Source: Microvirga sp. BSC39 (lineage in GTDB: Bacteria; Pseudomonadota; Alphaproteobacteria; Rhizobiales; Beijerinckiaceae). Taken from it: a DNA stretch of 64,000 nucleotides. Below, in pieces: positions 53,983 to 63,990 of this stretch. Under the pieces are notes generated by a model. That model was given only the letters and a program-made list of their open reading frames with translations. It searched no databases and had not been told where the DNA came from. How positions within the stretch are numbered: the stretch's first letter is position 1; each line of letters opens with the position of its first letter. The stretch is from NCBI RefSeq assembly GCF_000739015.1, contig NZ_JPUG01000055.1, forward strand, positions 1 through 64,000. Direction: 5' to 3'. A program made the position numbers and the translations under genes.

Positions 53983-54825
53983 ATGATCCAGAATATCAAG
54001 AGCGTATTGATCGGCCTGACGAAGGAATTCGGTCCGGACGAGACCTCCTCCGCCCTGGGCTACGGCCTCTCGCTGGCGCAGCAGGCAGAAGCGCACGTCA
54101 CCGTTCAGGCCGCATCCGTCAAGCTGGACATGTCGAGTGCCGGGATCAGCAAGGTCGTGGCCGGCCTCGTCGAGGAGGAGAACCAGCGCCTTCACGCGCT
54201 TGCCCAGGCGGCCGCCTGCGGTGTGCAGGCCGATGCCGCCATGGCGGGAGTGGTCTGCTCGGTCGAGACACCGCATCTCAGCTATCCGGCGTTACTGGCC
54301 GCGTTCAGAACGCAGGCCCGTCTGCATGACCTCACCATCGTTGACGCTGAATCCGAATCCCTCGCCCTCGATCGGGGTCTGATCGACACCCTGTTGATGG
54401 ACAGCGGCCGCCCGCTCCTCATCGTCCCGCCAACGCAGGAAGGGTTCCGCGCCGGGCGCATCATCGTGGCCTGGGACGGCAGCGGCCGTGCAGCCCGCGC
54501 GGCGGCCGACGCCCTGCCATTCCTGCGTGCCGCCGAGACCGTGGAGGTTGTCTCGGTGACCGGAGAGAAGGACCTGCCCGATACGGTTCTGGGCGCCGGC
54601 ATCGCGCCGCACCTGACCCGGCACGGCGTCAACGCCGTTGTCCAGACGCTGCCGGCTTTGGAAGGCGACGTCGCCGAGACGCTGCGCAGTCACGCCACCC
54701 TGACCCGCGCCGACATGATCGTGATGGGCGGCTACGTGCATTCACGGCTGCGAGAACTGATGTTCGGCGGCGTCACCCAATCCCTGCTTAAGCAGAGCCC
54801 CGTGCCCTTGTTCATGGCGTACTGA
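53983..54825 (+). CDS. Universal stress protein, tandem UspA domains
   Basis: This 280-residue protein has two UspA domains. The C-terminal one carries the ATP-binding pattern MGGYVHSRLRELMFGGVTQS with the G-2x-G-9x-G(S/T) spacing. Tandem Usp proteins respond to hypoxia, starvation and oxidative stress in many bacteria. GGGAGGGAA precedes the ATG. It opens a rightward cluster with a P-type ATPase, a second Usp and lactate genes. Confidence 0.9.
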   Translation: MIQNIKSVLIGLTKEFGPDETSSALGYGLSLAQQAEAHVTVQAASVKLDMSSAGISKVVAGLVEEENQRLHALAQAAACGVQADAAMAGVVCSVETPHLSYPALLAAFRTQARLHDLTIVDAESESLALDRGLIDTLLMDSGRPLLIVPPTQEGFRAGRIIVAWDGSGRAARAAADALPFLRAAETVEVVSVTGEKDLPDTVLGAGIAPHLTRHGVNAVVQTLPALEGDVAETLRSHATLTRADMIVMGGYVHSRLRELMFGGVTQSLLKQSPVPLFMAY

Positions 54826-54953
54826 GATCAGGAGCAGCAGCTCGCAATCCTGACGCGGGTTGTGCTCATGCTTACCCATTGCTTGAGCCGGCCCAACGGC
54901 TTCGGTCCGGTTGCGGGTTGATCCGGTGAACATGTGATCGGAGCGAGGCGTTC

Positions 54954-57710
54954 ATGGATCAGGTCAACAGGCTCAACCACGCTGACGGGCGGAGGCAGCT
55001 TGGATCGATCCCGTGGCATGCGGAGACCGCCGAGGCCACGCTGGCCGCCTTCGCCTCTCGCTCCGAGGGACTGGACCCTGCCGAGGTCCGGCGGCGACTG
55101 GAGCTTCATGGATACAACCGGATGCCGGAGGGGGAGCGGCGAAGCGCCGTTGCTCGCTTGCTCGTGCAGTTCAACAATGTCCTGATCCACGTCCTGCTCG
55201 CAGCCGCCGCTGTGACAGCACTCCTGGGTCACTGGGTCGACACGGCCGTGATCCTCCTGGTCGTCCTGGCCAACGCGGTGATCGGCTTCATCCAGGAAGG
55301 TCGCGCCGAGCGCGCCCTGGAGGCAATCCGCGCCATGATCTCGGCCCAGGCCTCGGTGATGCGGGACGGTGAGCGTCAGACCGTCAAGGCCGAGGAGCTC
55401 GTCCCCGGCGACATCGTGCTTCTCGAGGCCGGGGACCGGGTGCCGGCGGACCTGCGGTTCCTGCGGGCACGCAGCCTGCGCATCGACGAGGCCATCCTCA
55501 CGGGCGAGTCGGTCCCGGTGGAGAAGGGAACAGGTCCGGTCGCGCCGGATGCGGCGCTCGGCGACCGGAGCTGCATGGCCTTCTCGGGCAGCCTGGTCGT
55601 GGCCGGGCAGGGGATGGGGATCGTCACCGGCACCGGGGCCGGCACGGAGATCGGCCGGATCACGACCCTGCTGCACGACGTGGAGACGCTCACCACGCCG
55701 CTCGTCCGGCAGATGAACCAGTTCGCGCGGATGCTCACGGGCGTGATCCTGGCCGTATCGGCGGTTGTCTTCGGGATCGCAGTCGCCGTCCACGGAACCC
55801 CGTGGGGCGAGGCCTTCATGGCCGTCGTCGGCCTGGCCGTCGCGGCCATCCCCGAGGGGCTGCCCGCCGTGATGACGATCACGCTGGCGATCGGCGTCCA
55901 GCGCATGGCGGTGCGCAACGCCATCATCCGGCGCCTGCCGGCCGTGGAGACGCTGGGCTCCGTGTCCGTGATCTGCTCTGACAAAACCGGAACCCTCACC
56001 CGCAACGAGATGATGGTGCAGGCCGTCATTGCTGCGGAGGGGCACTTCGGGGTGACCGGCAGCGGGTACTCTCCCGAAGGCGAGTTCCGGCTGGACGGGA
56101 TTCGGGTATCGGTCGACGACCAGCCTGTCCTGCTTGAGGCGGTACGGGGCTCATGCCTATGCAACGACGCAGGCCTGCGCCGCACGGAGGCGGGATGGGC
56201 CGTGGACGGCGACCCGATGGAAGGAGCCTTGGTCTCCCTTGCCATGAAGGCCGGCATGGACCCACAGGAGCTCAGGCACCGGCTCGGCCGCCTCGACGAG
56301 ATCCCGTTCGACGCCCAGCACCGCTTCATGGCCTCGCTGCATCGCCTGCCCGAGGGCGGTGCCGTCATCTACGTAAAGGGCGCCCCCGAGCGGGTGATCG
56401 CCATGTGTGGCGGGGAGCAGTCCTCGTCGGGGGAACTGCCCCTGGATGTCGATCGGTGGATGGCGCAGGCCGACGCTGCGGCCCGCCAGGGGCAGCGGGT
56501 GCTCGGCATTGCGGCAAGACGACTGCCGCGGGTGCCGTCGGAGCCGCTGACCTTCGCCGATGTGGAGGGCGGACTGACCATGCTGGGCCTGCTCGGCCTC
56601 ATCGATCCGCCGCGCGACGAGGCGCTTGCGGCCGTGCGGGAATGCCAGGCGGCAGGCATCAGGGTCAAGATGATCACCGGCGACCATGCCGCCACGGCCG
56701 CGGCCATCGCGGGGGCGCTCGGGATCCGGGGGAGCAACGGGATGGCCGTGACAGGCGCCGACCTCGACCGGATGAGCGAAGGCGAGTTCCGGTCCGCGGT
56801 TCGCGACGTGAGCGTGTTCGCGCGCACCAGCCCTGAGCACAAGCTGCGCATCGTGCAGGCGTTGCAGGCCGATCGCGAGGTGGTGGTGATGACCGGCGAC
56901 GGCGTGAACGATGCGCCATCTCTCAAGCAGGCCGACGTCGGGGTGGCCATGGGACGAAAGGGAACCGAGGCCTCGAAGGAAGCGGCCGAGATGGTGCTGG
57001 CGGACGACAACTTCGCCTCCATCGCCGCCGCCGTGCACGAGGGGCGGACGGTCTACGACAACCTCAAGAAGGTGCTTGCCTGGACCTTGCCGACCAACGG
57101 CGGCGAGGCGCTTGCCATCATCGCCGCCATGATGCTCGGCCTGACGCTGCCGATAACGCCGGTCCAGATCCTGTGGGTCAACATGGTCACGGCCGCGACC
57201 CTGGGGCTGACGCTCGCCTTCGAGCCGCCGGAACCGGACGTGATGCGCCGTCCGCCTCGGCGGCTCGACGAGCCCGTCCTGTCCAGGTTTCTGGTGTGGC
57301 GGATCGTGTTCGTATCGGTGCTGTTCGTCGTCGCCGTCTTCGGCATGTTCGAGTGGGCGATCCGGCGCGGCCTGCCGATCGAGGAGGCCCGCACGATCGT
57401 GGTGAACACGCTCGTGGTGATGGAGATCTTCTACCTGTTCAGCGTGCGCTTCCTGCACGCGCCGTCCCTGACCTGGCAGGGCGTCCTGGGCACCCGGGCC
57501 GTCCTGGTCGGCGTCGGCGCGGTCGTCCTGGCCCAGATCGCCTTCACCTATCTTCCGCCCATGCAGGCCCTGTTCGACACGCGGGCCGTGTCGCTCCGTG
57601 ACGGACTGGCCGTTCTGGCGACAGGTGTAATTTTGCTGCTGATCCTTGAGGGCGAGAAACGCCTCCGGCGCCGTGCGGGCTCAAGCCAGTCCTCAAGCAT
57701 CACTGAGTGA
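54954..57710 (+). CDS. Cation-transporting P-type ATPase (P2 type)
   Basis: This 918-residue protein has the N-terminal cation ATPase domain, about ten membrane helices, TGES in the actuator domain, the phosphorylation site CSDKTGTLT and the hinge TGDGVNDAPSLKQADVGVAM. PEGLPA in helix M4 is the signature of P2-type pumps for Ca2+ or for Na+/K+. The ion is not certain from sequence; Ca2+ or Mn2+ are plausible. It sits between two Usp genes, an order seen in hypoxia-induced clusters of proteobacteria. The ATG is preceded by GAGGCG. Confidence 0.92.
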   Translation: MDQVNRLNHADGRRQLGSIPWHAETAEATLAAFASRSEGLDPAEVRRRLELHGYNRMPEGERRSAVARLLVQFNNVLIHVLLAAAAVTALLGHWVDTAVILLVVLANAVIGFIQEGRAERALEAIRAMISAQASVMRDGERQTVKAEELVPGDIVLLEAGDRVPADLRFLRARSLRIDEAILTGESVPVEKGTGPVAPDAALGDRSCMAFSGSLVVAGQGMGIVTGTGAGTEIGRITTLLHDVETLTTPLVRQMNQFARMLTGVILAVSAVVFGIAVAVHGTPWGEAFMAVVGLAVAAIPEGLPAVMTITLAIGVQRMAVRNAIIRRLPAVETLGSVSVICSDKTGTLTRNEMMVQAVIAAEGHFGVTGSGYSPEGEFRLDGIRVSVDDQPVLLEAVRGSCLCNDAGLRRTEAGWAVDGDPMEGALVSLAMKAGMDPQELRHRLGRLDEIPFDAQHRFMASLHRLPEGGAVIYVKGAPERVIAMCGGEQSSSGELPLDVDRWMAQADAAARQGQRVLGIAARRLPRVPSEPLTFADVEGGLTMLGLLGLIDPPRDEALAAVRECQAAGIRVKMITGDHAATAAAIAGALGIRGSNGMAVTGADLDRMSEGEFRSAVRDVSVFARTSPEHKLRIVQALQADREVVVMTGDGVNDAPSLKQADVGVAMGRKGTEASKEAAEMVLADDNFASIAAAVHEGRTVYDNLKKVLAWTLPTNGGEALAIIAAMMLGLTLPITPVQILWVNMVTAATLGLTLAFEPPEPDVMRRPPRRLDEPVLSRFLVWRIVFVSVLFVVAVFGMFEWAIRRGLPIEEARTIVVNTLVVMEIFYLFSVRFLHAPSLTWQGVLGTRAVLVGVGAVVLAQIAFTYLPPMQALFDTRAVSLRDGLAVLATGVILLLILEGEKRLRRRAGSSQSSSITE

Positions 57711-57736
57711 ATGATCCACAAGGAGGAGGAAACGAC

Positions 57737-58603
57737 ATGCTGCGCAGTATCCTGATCGCCCTGGACGGCTCCCCGTCGAGCCTGCAAGCCAGCGAGTTGG
57801 GGCTGGAACTGGCTCGCCGCCATCGGTCACATGTGGAAGGGCTCGGCATCGTCAACTCGGCTTGGATCCAGCGCCCGGAGGCCGTGCCGCTCGGCGGCAT
57901 GGCGTACAAGGCCGCCCTGGACCTGCGGGAACTCCAGGATGCGTCCGAGCGGGTCGAGGCTGTCCTGGACGGCTTTCGCAAGAAGGCCGAGCCGGCAGGC
58001 GTGGCCTCGGTCGAGGCACGCCGGGTCGACGGCGATCCCCTCCAGGTGATCGAGACCGAGGCCGCATCGCACGATCTCATCGTGTTGGGCCACCGCAGCA
58101 TGTTCGATGTCGATGGCGAGATCTGCGAGTTGCCGCTCTGCGTCGACCGTGTCATCCGGGGGGAGCCGCGGCCTGTCCTGCTCGTGCCTGATGAGGCGCC
58201 CGGCTCGGGTGCGGGCAGTTCGCAAGCGCCCATTCTGGTGGCCTTCGACGGCAGTCCGGCCTCGTCCCGGGCGCTCCACATGTTCGCGCTCCTCGGCCTC
58301 GCCGCCGGACGCATCGTCCATGTCGTGACCCTCGACCCGTCCTCGTCCCGCAGGGCAGAGGAAACCGCCTCCCGGGCGTGCATCATTCTTCGCCGGCACG
58401 GGGCGGCCGAGACACATGCCCTCGGCCTGGGGGACCGCGAGGCGGGCACTGCCGCGGAAACGATCCTGGGGACGGCGAAGGCGCTCCGGGCCGACATGAT
58501 CGTCATGGGAGCCTATGGCCACCGCGGCATCCAGGAGATCTTCGGCTCCTGCACGAGGGAGGTGCTGAATGCCTGCCCCACGGCCCTGTTCCTCCATCAC
58601 TGA
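57737..58603 (+). CDS. Universal stress protein, tandem UspA domains
   Basis: This protein of about 288 residues starts at the ATG at 57737 with GGAGGAGG upstream. It has two Usp domains: LRSILIALDGSPSSLQASEL at the start and the C-terminal MIVMGAYGHRGIQEIFGSCT ATP-binding pattern. It is 26 bases after the ATPase gene and probably co-transcribed with it. The role is stress adaptation, inferred from the family. Confidence 0.9.
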   Translation: MLRSILIALDGSPSSLQASELGLELARRHRSHVEGLGIVNSAWIQRPEAVPLGGMAYKAALDLRELQDASERVEAVLDGFRKKAEPAGVASVEARRVDGDPLQVIETEAASHDLIVLGHRSMFDVDGEICELPLCVDRVIRGEPRPVLLVPDEAPGSGAGSSQAPILVAFDGSPASSRALHMFALLGLAAGRIVHVVTLDPSSSRRAEETASRACIILRRHGAAETHALGLGDREAGTAAETILGTAKALRADMIVMGAYGHRGIQEIFGSCTREVLNACPTALFLHH

Positions 58604-58645
58604 GGCTCGGGTCCGTGCAACCCTTCACCGAAAAGGATCCCCTGC

Positions 58646-59653
58646 ATGCATGTCACCGTCTTCAGCACCAAGCCTTATGACCGTCGCTTCCTCGATGCCT
58701 CGAATGCCACGGCCGGGCATCGGCTGTCGTATCTTGAGGCCCGGCTCTCGGTCGAGACCTGTGGCTTGGCGAACGGCGCCGATGGGGTGTGCGCCTTCGT
58801 CAATGACGAGGTGAACGCGGACGTCCTGGCCAGCCTGGCATCCATGGGGGTGAAGCTCGTGGCCCTGCGCGCCGCCGGGTTCAACAACGTCGACCTGGAA
58901 GCGGCCCGGCGCGAGGGAATCACAGTGGCGCGGGTTCCGGCCTACTCGCCCCACGCGGTAGCCGAGCACACGATCGCGCTCATCCTCACCCTGAACCGCA
59001 ACGTCCATCGGGCCTACAACCGCGTCCGGGAGGGCAACTTCGCCCTCGAAGGCCTGCTCGGGTTCGACCTTGCCGGCAAGACGACCGGCGTGGTGGGAAC
59101 GGGCAAGATCGGCGAGGTGGTCTGCCGCATCCTCACGGGTTTCGGGTGCACTGTGCTGGCCTACGATCCGCAGCCGAATGCTGCCTGCGAGCAGATGGGC
59201 GTGCGCTACGTGCCGTTGGAGGAGCTGCTCTCGCTCTCCGACATCGTCACCTTGCATTGTCCGCTGACGCCCGCCACGCATCACCTCATCGACGCCCGGA
59301 CGCTGGCCCGCATGAAGCCCGGCGTGATGCTCATCAACACGAGCCGTGGGGCCGTCATCGACACCAGGGCGGCTCTACGGGGCCTGAAGGACGGCACCAT
59401 CGGGTACCTCGGTCTTGATGTCTACGAGGAGGAGGCGGATCTGTTCTTCGAGGACCTGTCGCAACGCTTCATCGGCGACGATGTATTCGCTCGGCTGCTG
59501 ACCTTTCCGAACGTGCTGATTACAGGCCACCAAGCGTTCTTCACGGAGGAGGCGCTCACCAACATCGCCGACACGACGATCGGCAACATCACTGCGTTCG
59601 AACGGACGGGGCGCGCGGTGCACGAAGTCTCCGTCGAGAAGATCGCCCGATAA
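58646..59653 (+). CDS. ldhA: D-lactate dehydrogenase (LdhA-type 2-hydroxyacid dehydrogenase)
   Basis: This 335-residue protein closely follows the fermentative D-lactate dehydrogenase pattern: [20 protein letters not shown], the NAD-binding [12 protein letters not shown], the catalytic Arg in [11 protein letters not shown], Glu in [14 protein letters not shown] and His in [14 protein letters not shown]. It reduces pyruvate to D-lactate with NADH. AAGGA lies before the ATG. It is followed at once by a lactate permease, which suggests lactate export or uptake under low oxygen. Confidence 0.93.
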   Translation: MHVTVFSTKPYDRRFLDASNATAGHRLSYLEARLSVETCGLANGADGVCAFVNDEVNADVLASLASMGVKLVALRAAGFNNVDLEAARREGITVARVPAYSPHAVAEHTIALILTLNRNVHRAYNRVREGNFALEGLLGFDLAGKTTGVVGTGKIGEVVCRILTGFGCTVLAYDPQPNAACEQMGVRYVPLEELLSLSDIVTLHCPLTPATHHLIDARTLARMKPGVMLINTSRGAVIDTRAALRGLKDGTIGYLGLDVYEEEADLFFEDLSQRFIGDDVFARLLTFPNVLITGHQAFFTEEALTNIADTTIGNITAFERTGRAVHEVSVEKIAR

Positions 59654-59675
59654 GCGCATCGGGAACAGGCTCGAC

Positions 59676-61166
59676 ATGAAGGCAGTCTATGCTGCGCTCC
59701 CTCTGGCGCTCGTGCTGGTCCTGATGATCGGGCGACGCTGGCCTGCGGCCAAAGCTGGCCTTGCAGGTCTGGGGTTGGCGGCCGTGCTGGCTCTGACGGT
59801 CTTCGGGATTGTCGATGGGAGCCATTCCGACATCGGCGCAGGCGGCCTTCTCGCCGGCTCCGCCCTGGAGGCGCTGTTCACGGCCGTCACCATCCTCTGG
59901 ATCATCTTTCCCGCGCTGGCGATCTATGAGCTTCAGGTCCGGTCAGGTGCCTTCGACGTGATCCGCGCCGGCCTTGCAGGCCTCTCTCAGGATCCTCGGA
60001 TCCAGGCTCTCCTCGTGGCCTGGTTCTTCGGCCTGTTCATGGAGGGAGCGGCCGGGTTCGGCACGCCGGTCGCCCTGGCGGCGCCCCTTCTGGTCAGCCT
60101 CGGCTTCTCTCCCGTTAAGGCCGTCGCTCTCGCTCTGATTGGGCATGCCGCCGGGGTGTCGTTCGGGGCTGTCGGAACGCCTGTGCTGGCTCAAGCCTCG
60201 CTCGTGGCGTTGAGCGCCTCAGACATCGCGCAGGCCACCGGTCTTCTTCACGGTGCTCACGGAGTCATCCTGGCGCTGTTCCTCGTGCGTCTGTCGGGGG
60301 ATGGCTCGCCCACGGCCCGGCAGTGGGGCTGCGGCGTTGTGGCGGCCACGTGCTTTCTCGCCCCCTTTGCCGTGTTTGCCGCGATGGTGGGGCCGGAGCT
60401 CCCGACGCTCGGTGGAGCCCTGATCGGCGGGGCATGCTTCGTTCTCATCCTGCGCTGGAGGGCCAAGCCCTCCGGCAAGCAGGACTGGCGGGCTGTGGCG
60501 AAGGCAGGCATGCCCTATGGCATCGTTCTCGCGCTCATTCTCGTGACCCGGCTGCTGCCTGGGTTGAGAGAGCAGCTCCGCTCCGTCGAGATCTCTTGGT
60601 CCATCTTGGGAGCTTTCCGCGGCAGCATGCAGCCGCTCTATCATGCCGGAACCATCCTGCTGCTGGGGTTCGTGCTCGGCGGGCTGGCCCAAGGGCGTGG
60701 CCTTGCGGATCTGCTCAAGGCCTCTCGGGCGGCACTGCGCCGGTTGGCGCTAGTCACGCTCGCGCTCGTGGCGATGCTCGCCCTGTCCCGTCTGATGCTG
60801 CACGCCCGAATGATCCACGAACTGGCGGAGGGTGCCCGCGAAGCTGGAGCGGCATGGCCGCTTCTGGCGCCGGGAATCGGAGTCCTCGGCACCTTCGTGA
60901 CCGGATCCGCAACGGCCTCCAACATCCTCTTCACCGAATTCCAGGCGGCCACCGCCTCCGCGCTCGCGCTGCCGCTCGCGACCATGGTGGCCGCACAGGG
61001 GTTCGGTGCGGCGGTCGGCAACATCATCTGCCCTCACAACATCATCGCAGGAGCCGCGACCGTCGGCCTGGGCGGGCAGGAGGGTGCCATTCTCTCCAGA
61101 ACTATCCTGGCCTGCGCAGCCTACACCCTGGCCGGCGGTCTCCTCGTGCTGGTCCTGAGTTCATGA
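59676..61166 (+). CDS. lldP: L-lactate permease (LctP family)
   Basis: This 496-residue membrane protein has about twelve helices and LctP motifs: FGLFMEGAAGFGTPVALAAP, ALIGHAAGVSFGAVGTPVLA and the late GTFVTGSATASNILFTEFQ. It carries lactate or glycolate with protons across the inner membrane. The start is 23 bases after ldhA, so they form one unit. Confidence 0.92.
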   Translation: MKAVYAALPLALVLVLMIGRRWPAAKAGLAGLGLAAVLALTVFGIVDGSHSDIGAGGLLAGSALEALFTAVTILWIIFPALAIYELQVRSGAFDVIRAGLAGLSQDPRIQALLVAWFFGLFMEGAAGFGTPVALAAPLLVSLGFSPVKAVALALIGHAAGVSFGAVGTPVLAQASLVALSASDIAQATGLLHGAHGVILALFLVRLSGDGSPTARQWGCGVVAATCFLAPFAVFAAMVGPELPTLGGALIGGACFVLILRWRAKPSGKQDWRAVAKAGMPYGIVLALILVTRLLPGLREQLRSVEISWSILGAFRGSMQPLYHAGTILLLGFVLGGLAQGRGLADLLKASRAALRRLALVTLALVAMLALSRLMLHARMIHELAEGAREAGAAWPLLAPGIGVLGTFVTGSATASNILFTEFQAATASALALPLATMVAAQGFGAAVGNIICPHNIIAGAATVGLGGQEGAILSRTILACAAYTLAGGLLVLVLSS

Positions 61167-61223
61167 CCATCAGGGGCGACAGACGTTCTCCTGTGCAGAC
61201 GAAACCCTGAAGCGAGCATCCCC

Positions 61224-61745
61224 ATGAAGCCGATCGTGACCCTGACCCTCAATCCTTCCATCGACGGCTCCAGCGAGGCCGAAGCCGTGCGTCCGATCCA
61301 CAAGGTGCGCACCTCCAATGAGCGCTTCGAACCCGGCGGTGGCGGGAGCAACGTCACGCGCGTGATCCATGAACTCGGCGGCTCCTCCCTTGCTGTCTAC
61401 CTGGCCGGAGGCGTGACAGGCTCGGTGCTTGAGGACCTGCTCACGAGGAACGGCATCGGCGGAAGGCGGATTCCGATCAGGGATCATACGCGGGTCAGCC
61501 ACACCGTCTTCGAAAGGACCACCGGGCTCGAGTACCGTTTCGTCCCCGAGGGGCCGGAGGTCGCTCCATCGGAGTGGCAGGACAGCCGCGGTGCCCGCGG
61601 CGCCGCGCCCGGGGAGGCTTTCAGGTGGGGCGTCGCCGCGGGCGCCGCGGCTGTCCTGACCCCCGGCACCGGGCTGTGCAGGCGAGAGGATGTGGAGCGC
61701 CTCTTCGGTGCGCTATCGCAGGAACAGGGGGCCTTGGCACCCTGA
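61224..61745 (+). pseudogene. pfkB: PfkB-family phosphofructokinase with internal deletion
   Basis: The N-terminal 115 residues (IVTLTLNPSIDGSSEAEAVR, FEPGGGGSNVTRVIHELGGS) and the last 45 (FRWGVAAGAAAVLTPGTGLC) are those of a 6-phosphofructokinase II/PfkB kinase. The middle of about 130 residues is missing, including the GAGD motif with the catalytic base, and is replaced by a short Gly/Ala-rich joint. The frame is intact over 173 residues instead of about 310, but the product should not be active. Confidence 0.8.
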
Positions 61746-61899
61746 GGCTTCCTGGGCAACCATCGGCGCGCCCGGTCCTGATGCGCCTGCGCTTCCGTCC
61801 CGATCGCCCCGCATCGGGAGAAGATCAGGATACGCGACCCGGCAGCCGCTTGGGATGGCTTCAGCCGGATCGGCGCCGATGACAACCTGGAGGAGGAAG

Positions 61900-62745
61900 A
61901 TGCCCAAGCGCGTTGCACTGTCGTTGGCTGGCCTGTCGGTTGGCGGCCTTGCGGCAGCCTGGGCCGTGCGGGGCCACGATCACCACGAGTCACGACGGGC
62001 CTGGGACGCCCTCGCGGCCGGCGCCATGCGGCCTGCGGCCCTGTTCAGGCCCGACATGGTCGCCGGCCTGCCGGAGCCGGCCCGGCGCTATTTCACCTTT
62101 GCGATCGCCCCGGGTACGCCGCTCAGCACTGTGGTCGAACTCGACATGGTGGGTGAGATTGGCCTGGGCGACAAGGAACGGCCGAACTACCGGCCTATGG
62201 TGGCCCGCGAGATCCTGGCGCCGCCGCACGGGTTCGTCTGGATGCCCCGGATCGGATCGGGGCTGGGCCGCATCTCGGGATCCGACGCCTGCATCGGAGA
62301 TCAGGCCTGGACCCGCTTCTGGCTCCTCAACACGGTTCCGGTGGCCCGCACCAAGGCAACTCCCGATCTGGTCCGCTCGGCTCGGGCCAGGGCCGTCGCT
62401 GAGGCGCTCTGGGCTCCCGCCTCGCTTCTGCCGGCCAACGGCGTCACCTGGGAACCCGTCGACGGCAACCGCGCGCGGGCAGTCTTCCGCCACGAGGGAG
62501 AGAGCTTCGCCCTGGAGTTCACAGTCGCGGAGAGCGGACGCCCGCTCTCTGTTGCCATGCGGCGCTGGACCAACGCCAATCCGGAGAGGGTCTTTCGCTA
62601 CCAGCCGTTCGGCGCGACGGTGGAGGAGACCGGCACCTTCGCGGGCTACACGATCCCGACCCGCATCGACGGCGGCAACGGCTTCGGAACGGACGCGTAC
62701 TTCCCGTTCTTCCGCGCCAGGGTGACGGAGGCGCGCTTTCGATGA
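61900..62745 (+). CDS. DUF6544 family protein
   Basis: This 281-residue protein starts at the ATG at 61900 with AGGAGGA upstream. A hydrophobic N-terminus (ALSLAGLSVGGLAAAWAV) is followed by a domain with DMVAGLPEPARRYFTFAIAP, the late SVAMRRWTNANPERVFRYQP and FAGYTIPTRIDGGNGFGTDA, as in the DUF6544/DUF6920 group. It is membrane-anchored and of unknown function. It overlaps the next gene by four bases. Confidence 0.75.
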   Translation: MPKRVALSLAGLSVGGLAAAWAVRGHDHHESRRAWDALAAGAMRPAALFRPDMVAGLPEPARRYFTFAIAPGTPLSTVVELDMVGEIGLGDKERPNYRPMVAREILAPPHGFVWMPRIGSGLGRISGSDACIGDQAWTRFWLLNTVPVARTKATPDLVRSARARAVAEALWAPASLLPANGVTWEPVDGNRARAVFRHEGESFALEFTVAESGRPLSVAMRRWTNANPERVFRYQPFGATVEETGTFAGYTIPTRIDGGNGFGTDAYFPFFRARVTEARFR

Positions 62746-63713
62746 TGCTTGCGCAGGTCGTCCTCGCTTTGGGAGCCATCCTCTGGCTGGCCCTCCGGCG
62801 TCCGGCATCGGCCTGGGATCTTGGCCTGTGGGCGATGGCCGGAGCGGCGCTCCTGCTGGCGGTGCGGCTCGCCGGGATCTGGACCTACCTGCCGCTGTGG
62901 ACCCCTCTGGCCCTGGGCGGGCTGCTGGCGTTCGCCGCCGCCTGGTCGGCATGGCGCCTCAGGGGGCAACGGCAATCTTCCCCGCCTTCCTGGTGGCGGT
63001 GGGCCGAGCGCGCCACAGCTCTTGCGTTGCTGGGCCTCGGAACTGCTCTGTCTGGGCTCGCTCTTGCAGGCCGGACACCACCTTCCGATCCAATCCTCGA
63101 TTTCGCATTCCCGCTGCGGGACGGCGCGTTCTACGTCGCCAACGGCGGCTCGACCGCGCTGGTCAACGCCCATGCCGGCTGGGCCGATGATCCCCGGCTC
63201 TGGCGCTACCGGGGACAACGCCATGCGGTCGATCTCGTCCAGGTGAACCGGCTGGGCTTCCGCACGGCGGCAGGCGCCTTTGGTCCGCTTCAGCCGGCCG
63301 AACCCGAGGCGTACTTGATCTTCGGCAGGCCCGTCGTCGCCCCGTGCAACGGGCAGGTCGAGGCGGCCATGGACGGGTTACCCGACATGCGGGTTCCGGA
63401 TACCGACCGTGGGAACCCGACGGGCAACCACGTGATCCTGCGCTGCGGCGGATTCATGGTCCTCCTGGCGCACCTGCGCAACGGCAGCGTGAGAGTGAAG
63501 CCCGGCGGTGCCATCACGATGGGCGAGGAGATCGGAGCGGTGGGCAATTCCGGCAATACCGGGGAGCCGCATCTGCATGTCCATGCGCAGCGGCCCGGTC
63601 CTGCCGATGCGCCCTTGTCCGGAGACGGCGTGCCGATCCGTTTCGGCAGGCGGTTCCTGGTGCGGAACGACGTCGTGACGGTCGGCCGCCCGTTCGGTGA
63701 TCAAGAAGACTGA
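62742..63713 (+). CDS. M23-family metallopeptidase with membrane N-terminus
   Basis: This 323-residue protein has three to four membrane helices in the first 120 residues, then an M23 (LytM-like) domain. The zinc ligands are in RGQRHAVDLVQ (His and Asp) and EPHLHVHAQ (His), and LLAHLRNGSV carries a further conserved His. The domain faces the periplasm and probably cuts peptidoglycan cross-bridges or a related peptide. The ATGA overlap with the DUF6544 gene shows co-translation. Confidence 0.85.
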   Translation: MMLAQVVLALGAILWLALRRPASAWDLGLWAMAGAALLLAVRLAGIWTYLPLWTPLALGGLLAFAAAWSAWRLRGQRQSSPPSWWRWAERATALALLGLGTALSGLALAGRTPPSDPILDFAFPLRDGAFYVANGGSTALVNAHAGWADDPRLWRYRGQRHAVDLVQVNRLGFRTAAGAFGPLQPAEPEAYLIFGRPVVAPCNGQVEAAMDGLPDMRVPDTDRGNPTGNHVILRCGGFMVLLAHLRNGSVRVKPGGAITMGEEIGAVGNSGNTGEPHLHVHAQRPGPADAPLSGDGVPIRFGRRFLVRNDVVTVGRPFGDQED

Positions 63714-63744
63714 CGCCCACGGACGGAATTTCCTGTCTTGAGGA

Positions 63745-63990
63745 TCAGTCGAACGGTGCTTCCATCCGCTCCTTCAGCGCGAGGAGTTCCCGGACATATG
63801 GGGCGCGCTGCTCGGAATGCGTGTGCCGAAGGGCGGAGATCATTTCGTCCCTGCGGCTCTCATCGGTTGGGGTGTTGGTGATGGCCTCGAGGCTCTTTTC
63901 ATACGACAGGTCGATGTCGGCCAAAGCCGCCAGCAGGGACTGAAGTCTCGGAAGAATATCCGGTGCATAGACCTGACCCGAACTCGGCAT
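63745..63990 (-). CDS. Hypothetical alpha-helical protein
   Basis: This 81-residue frame (DILPRLQSLLAALADIDLSY to YVRELLALKERMEAPFD) is mostly helical and charged, and converges on the M23 gene. The start is close to the window edge, with CCAGG upstream. No family is recognised. Confidence 0.55.
   Translation of the reverse strand: MPSSGQVYAPDILPRLQSLLAALADIDLSYEKSLEAITNTPTDESRRDEMISALRHTHSEQRAPYVRELLALKERMEAPFD

Noticed and set aside
54828..57458. Two long minus-strand frames of 405 and 433 codons
   Set aside because: Both lie antisense to the P-type ATPase, whose motifs are complete; the antisense products are low-complexity His/Asp/Arg-rich shadows.
61990..62952. Minus-strand frame of 320 codons
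   Set aside because: It is antisense to the DUF6544 and M23 genes and Arg/Pro-rich without a ribosome site.
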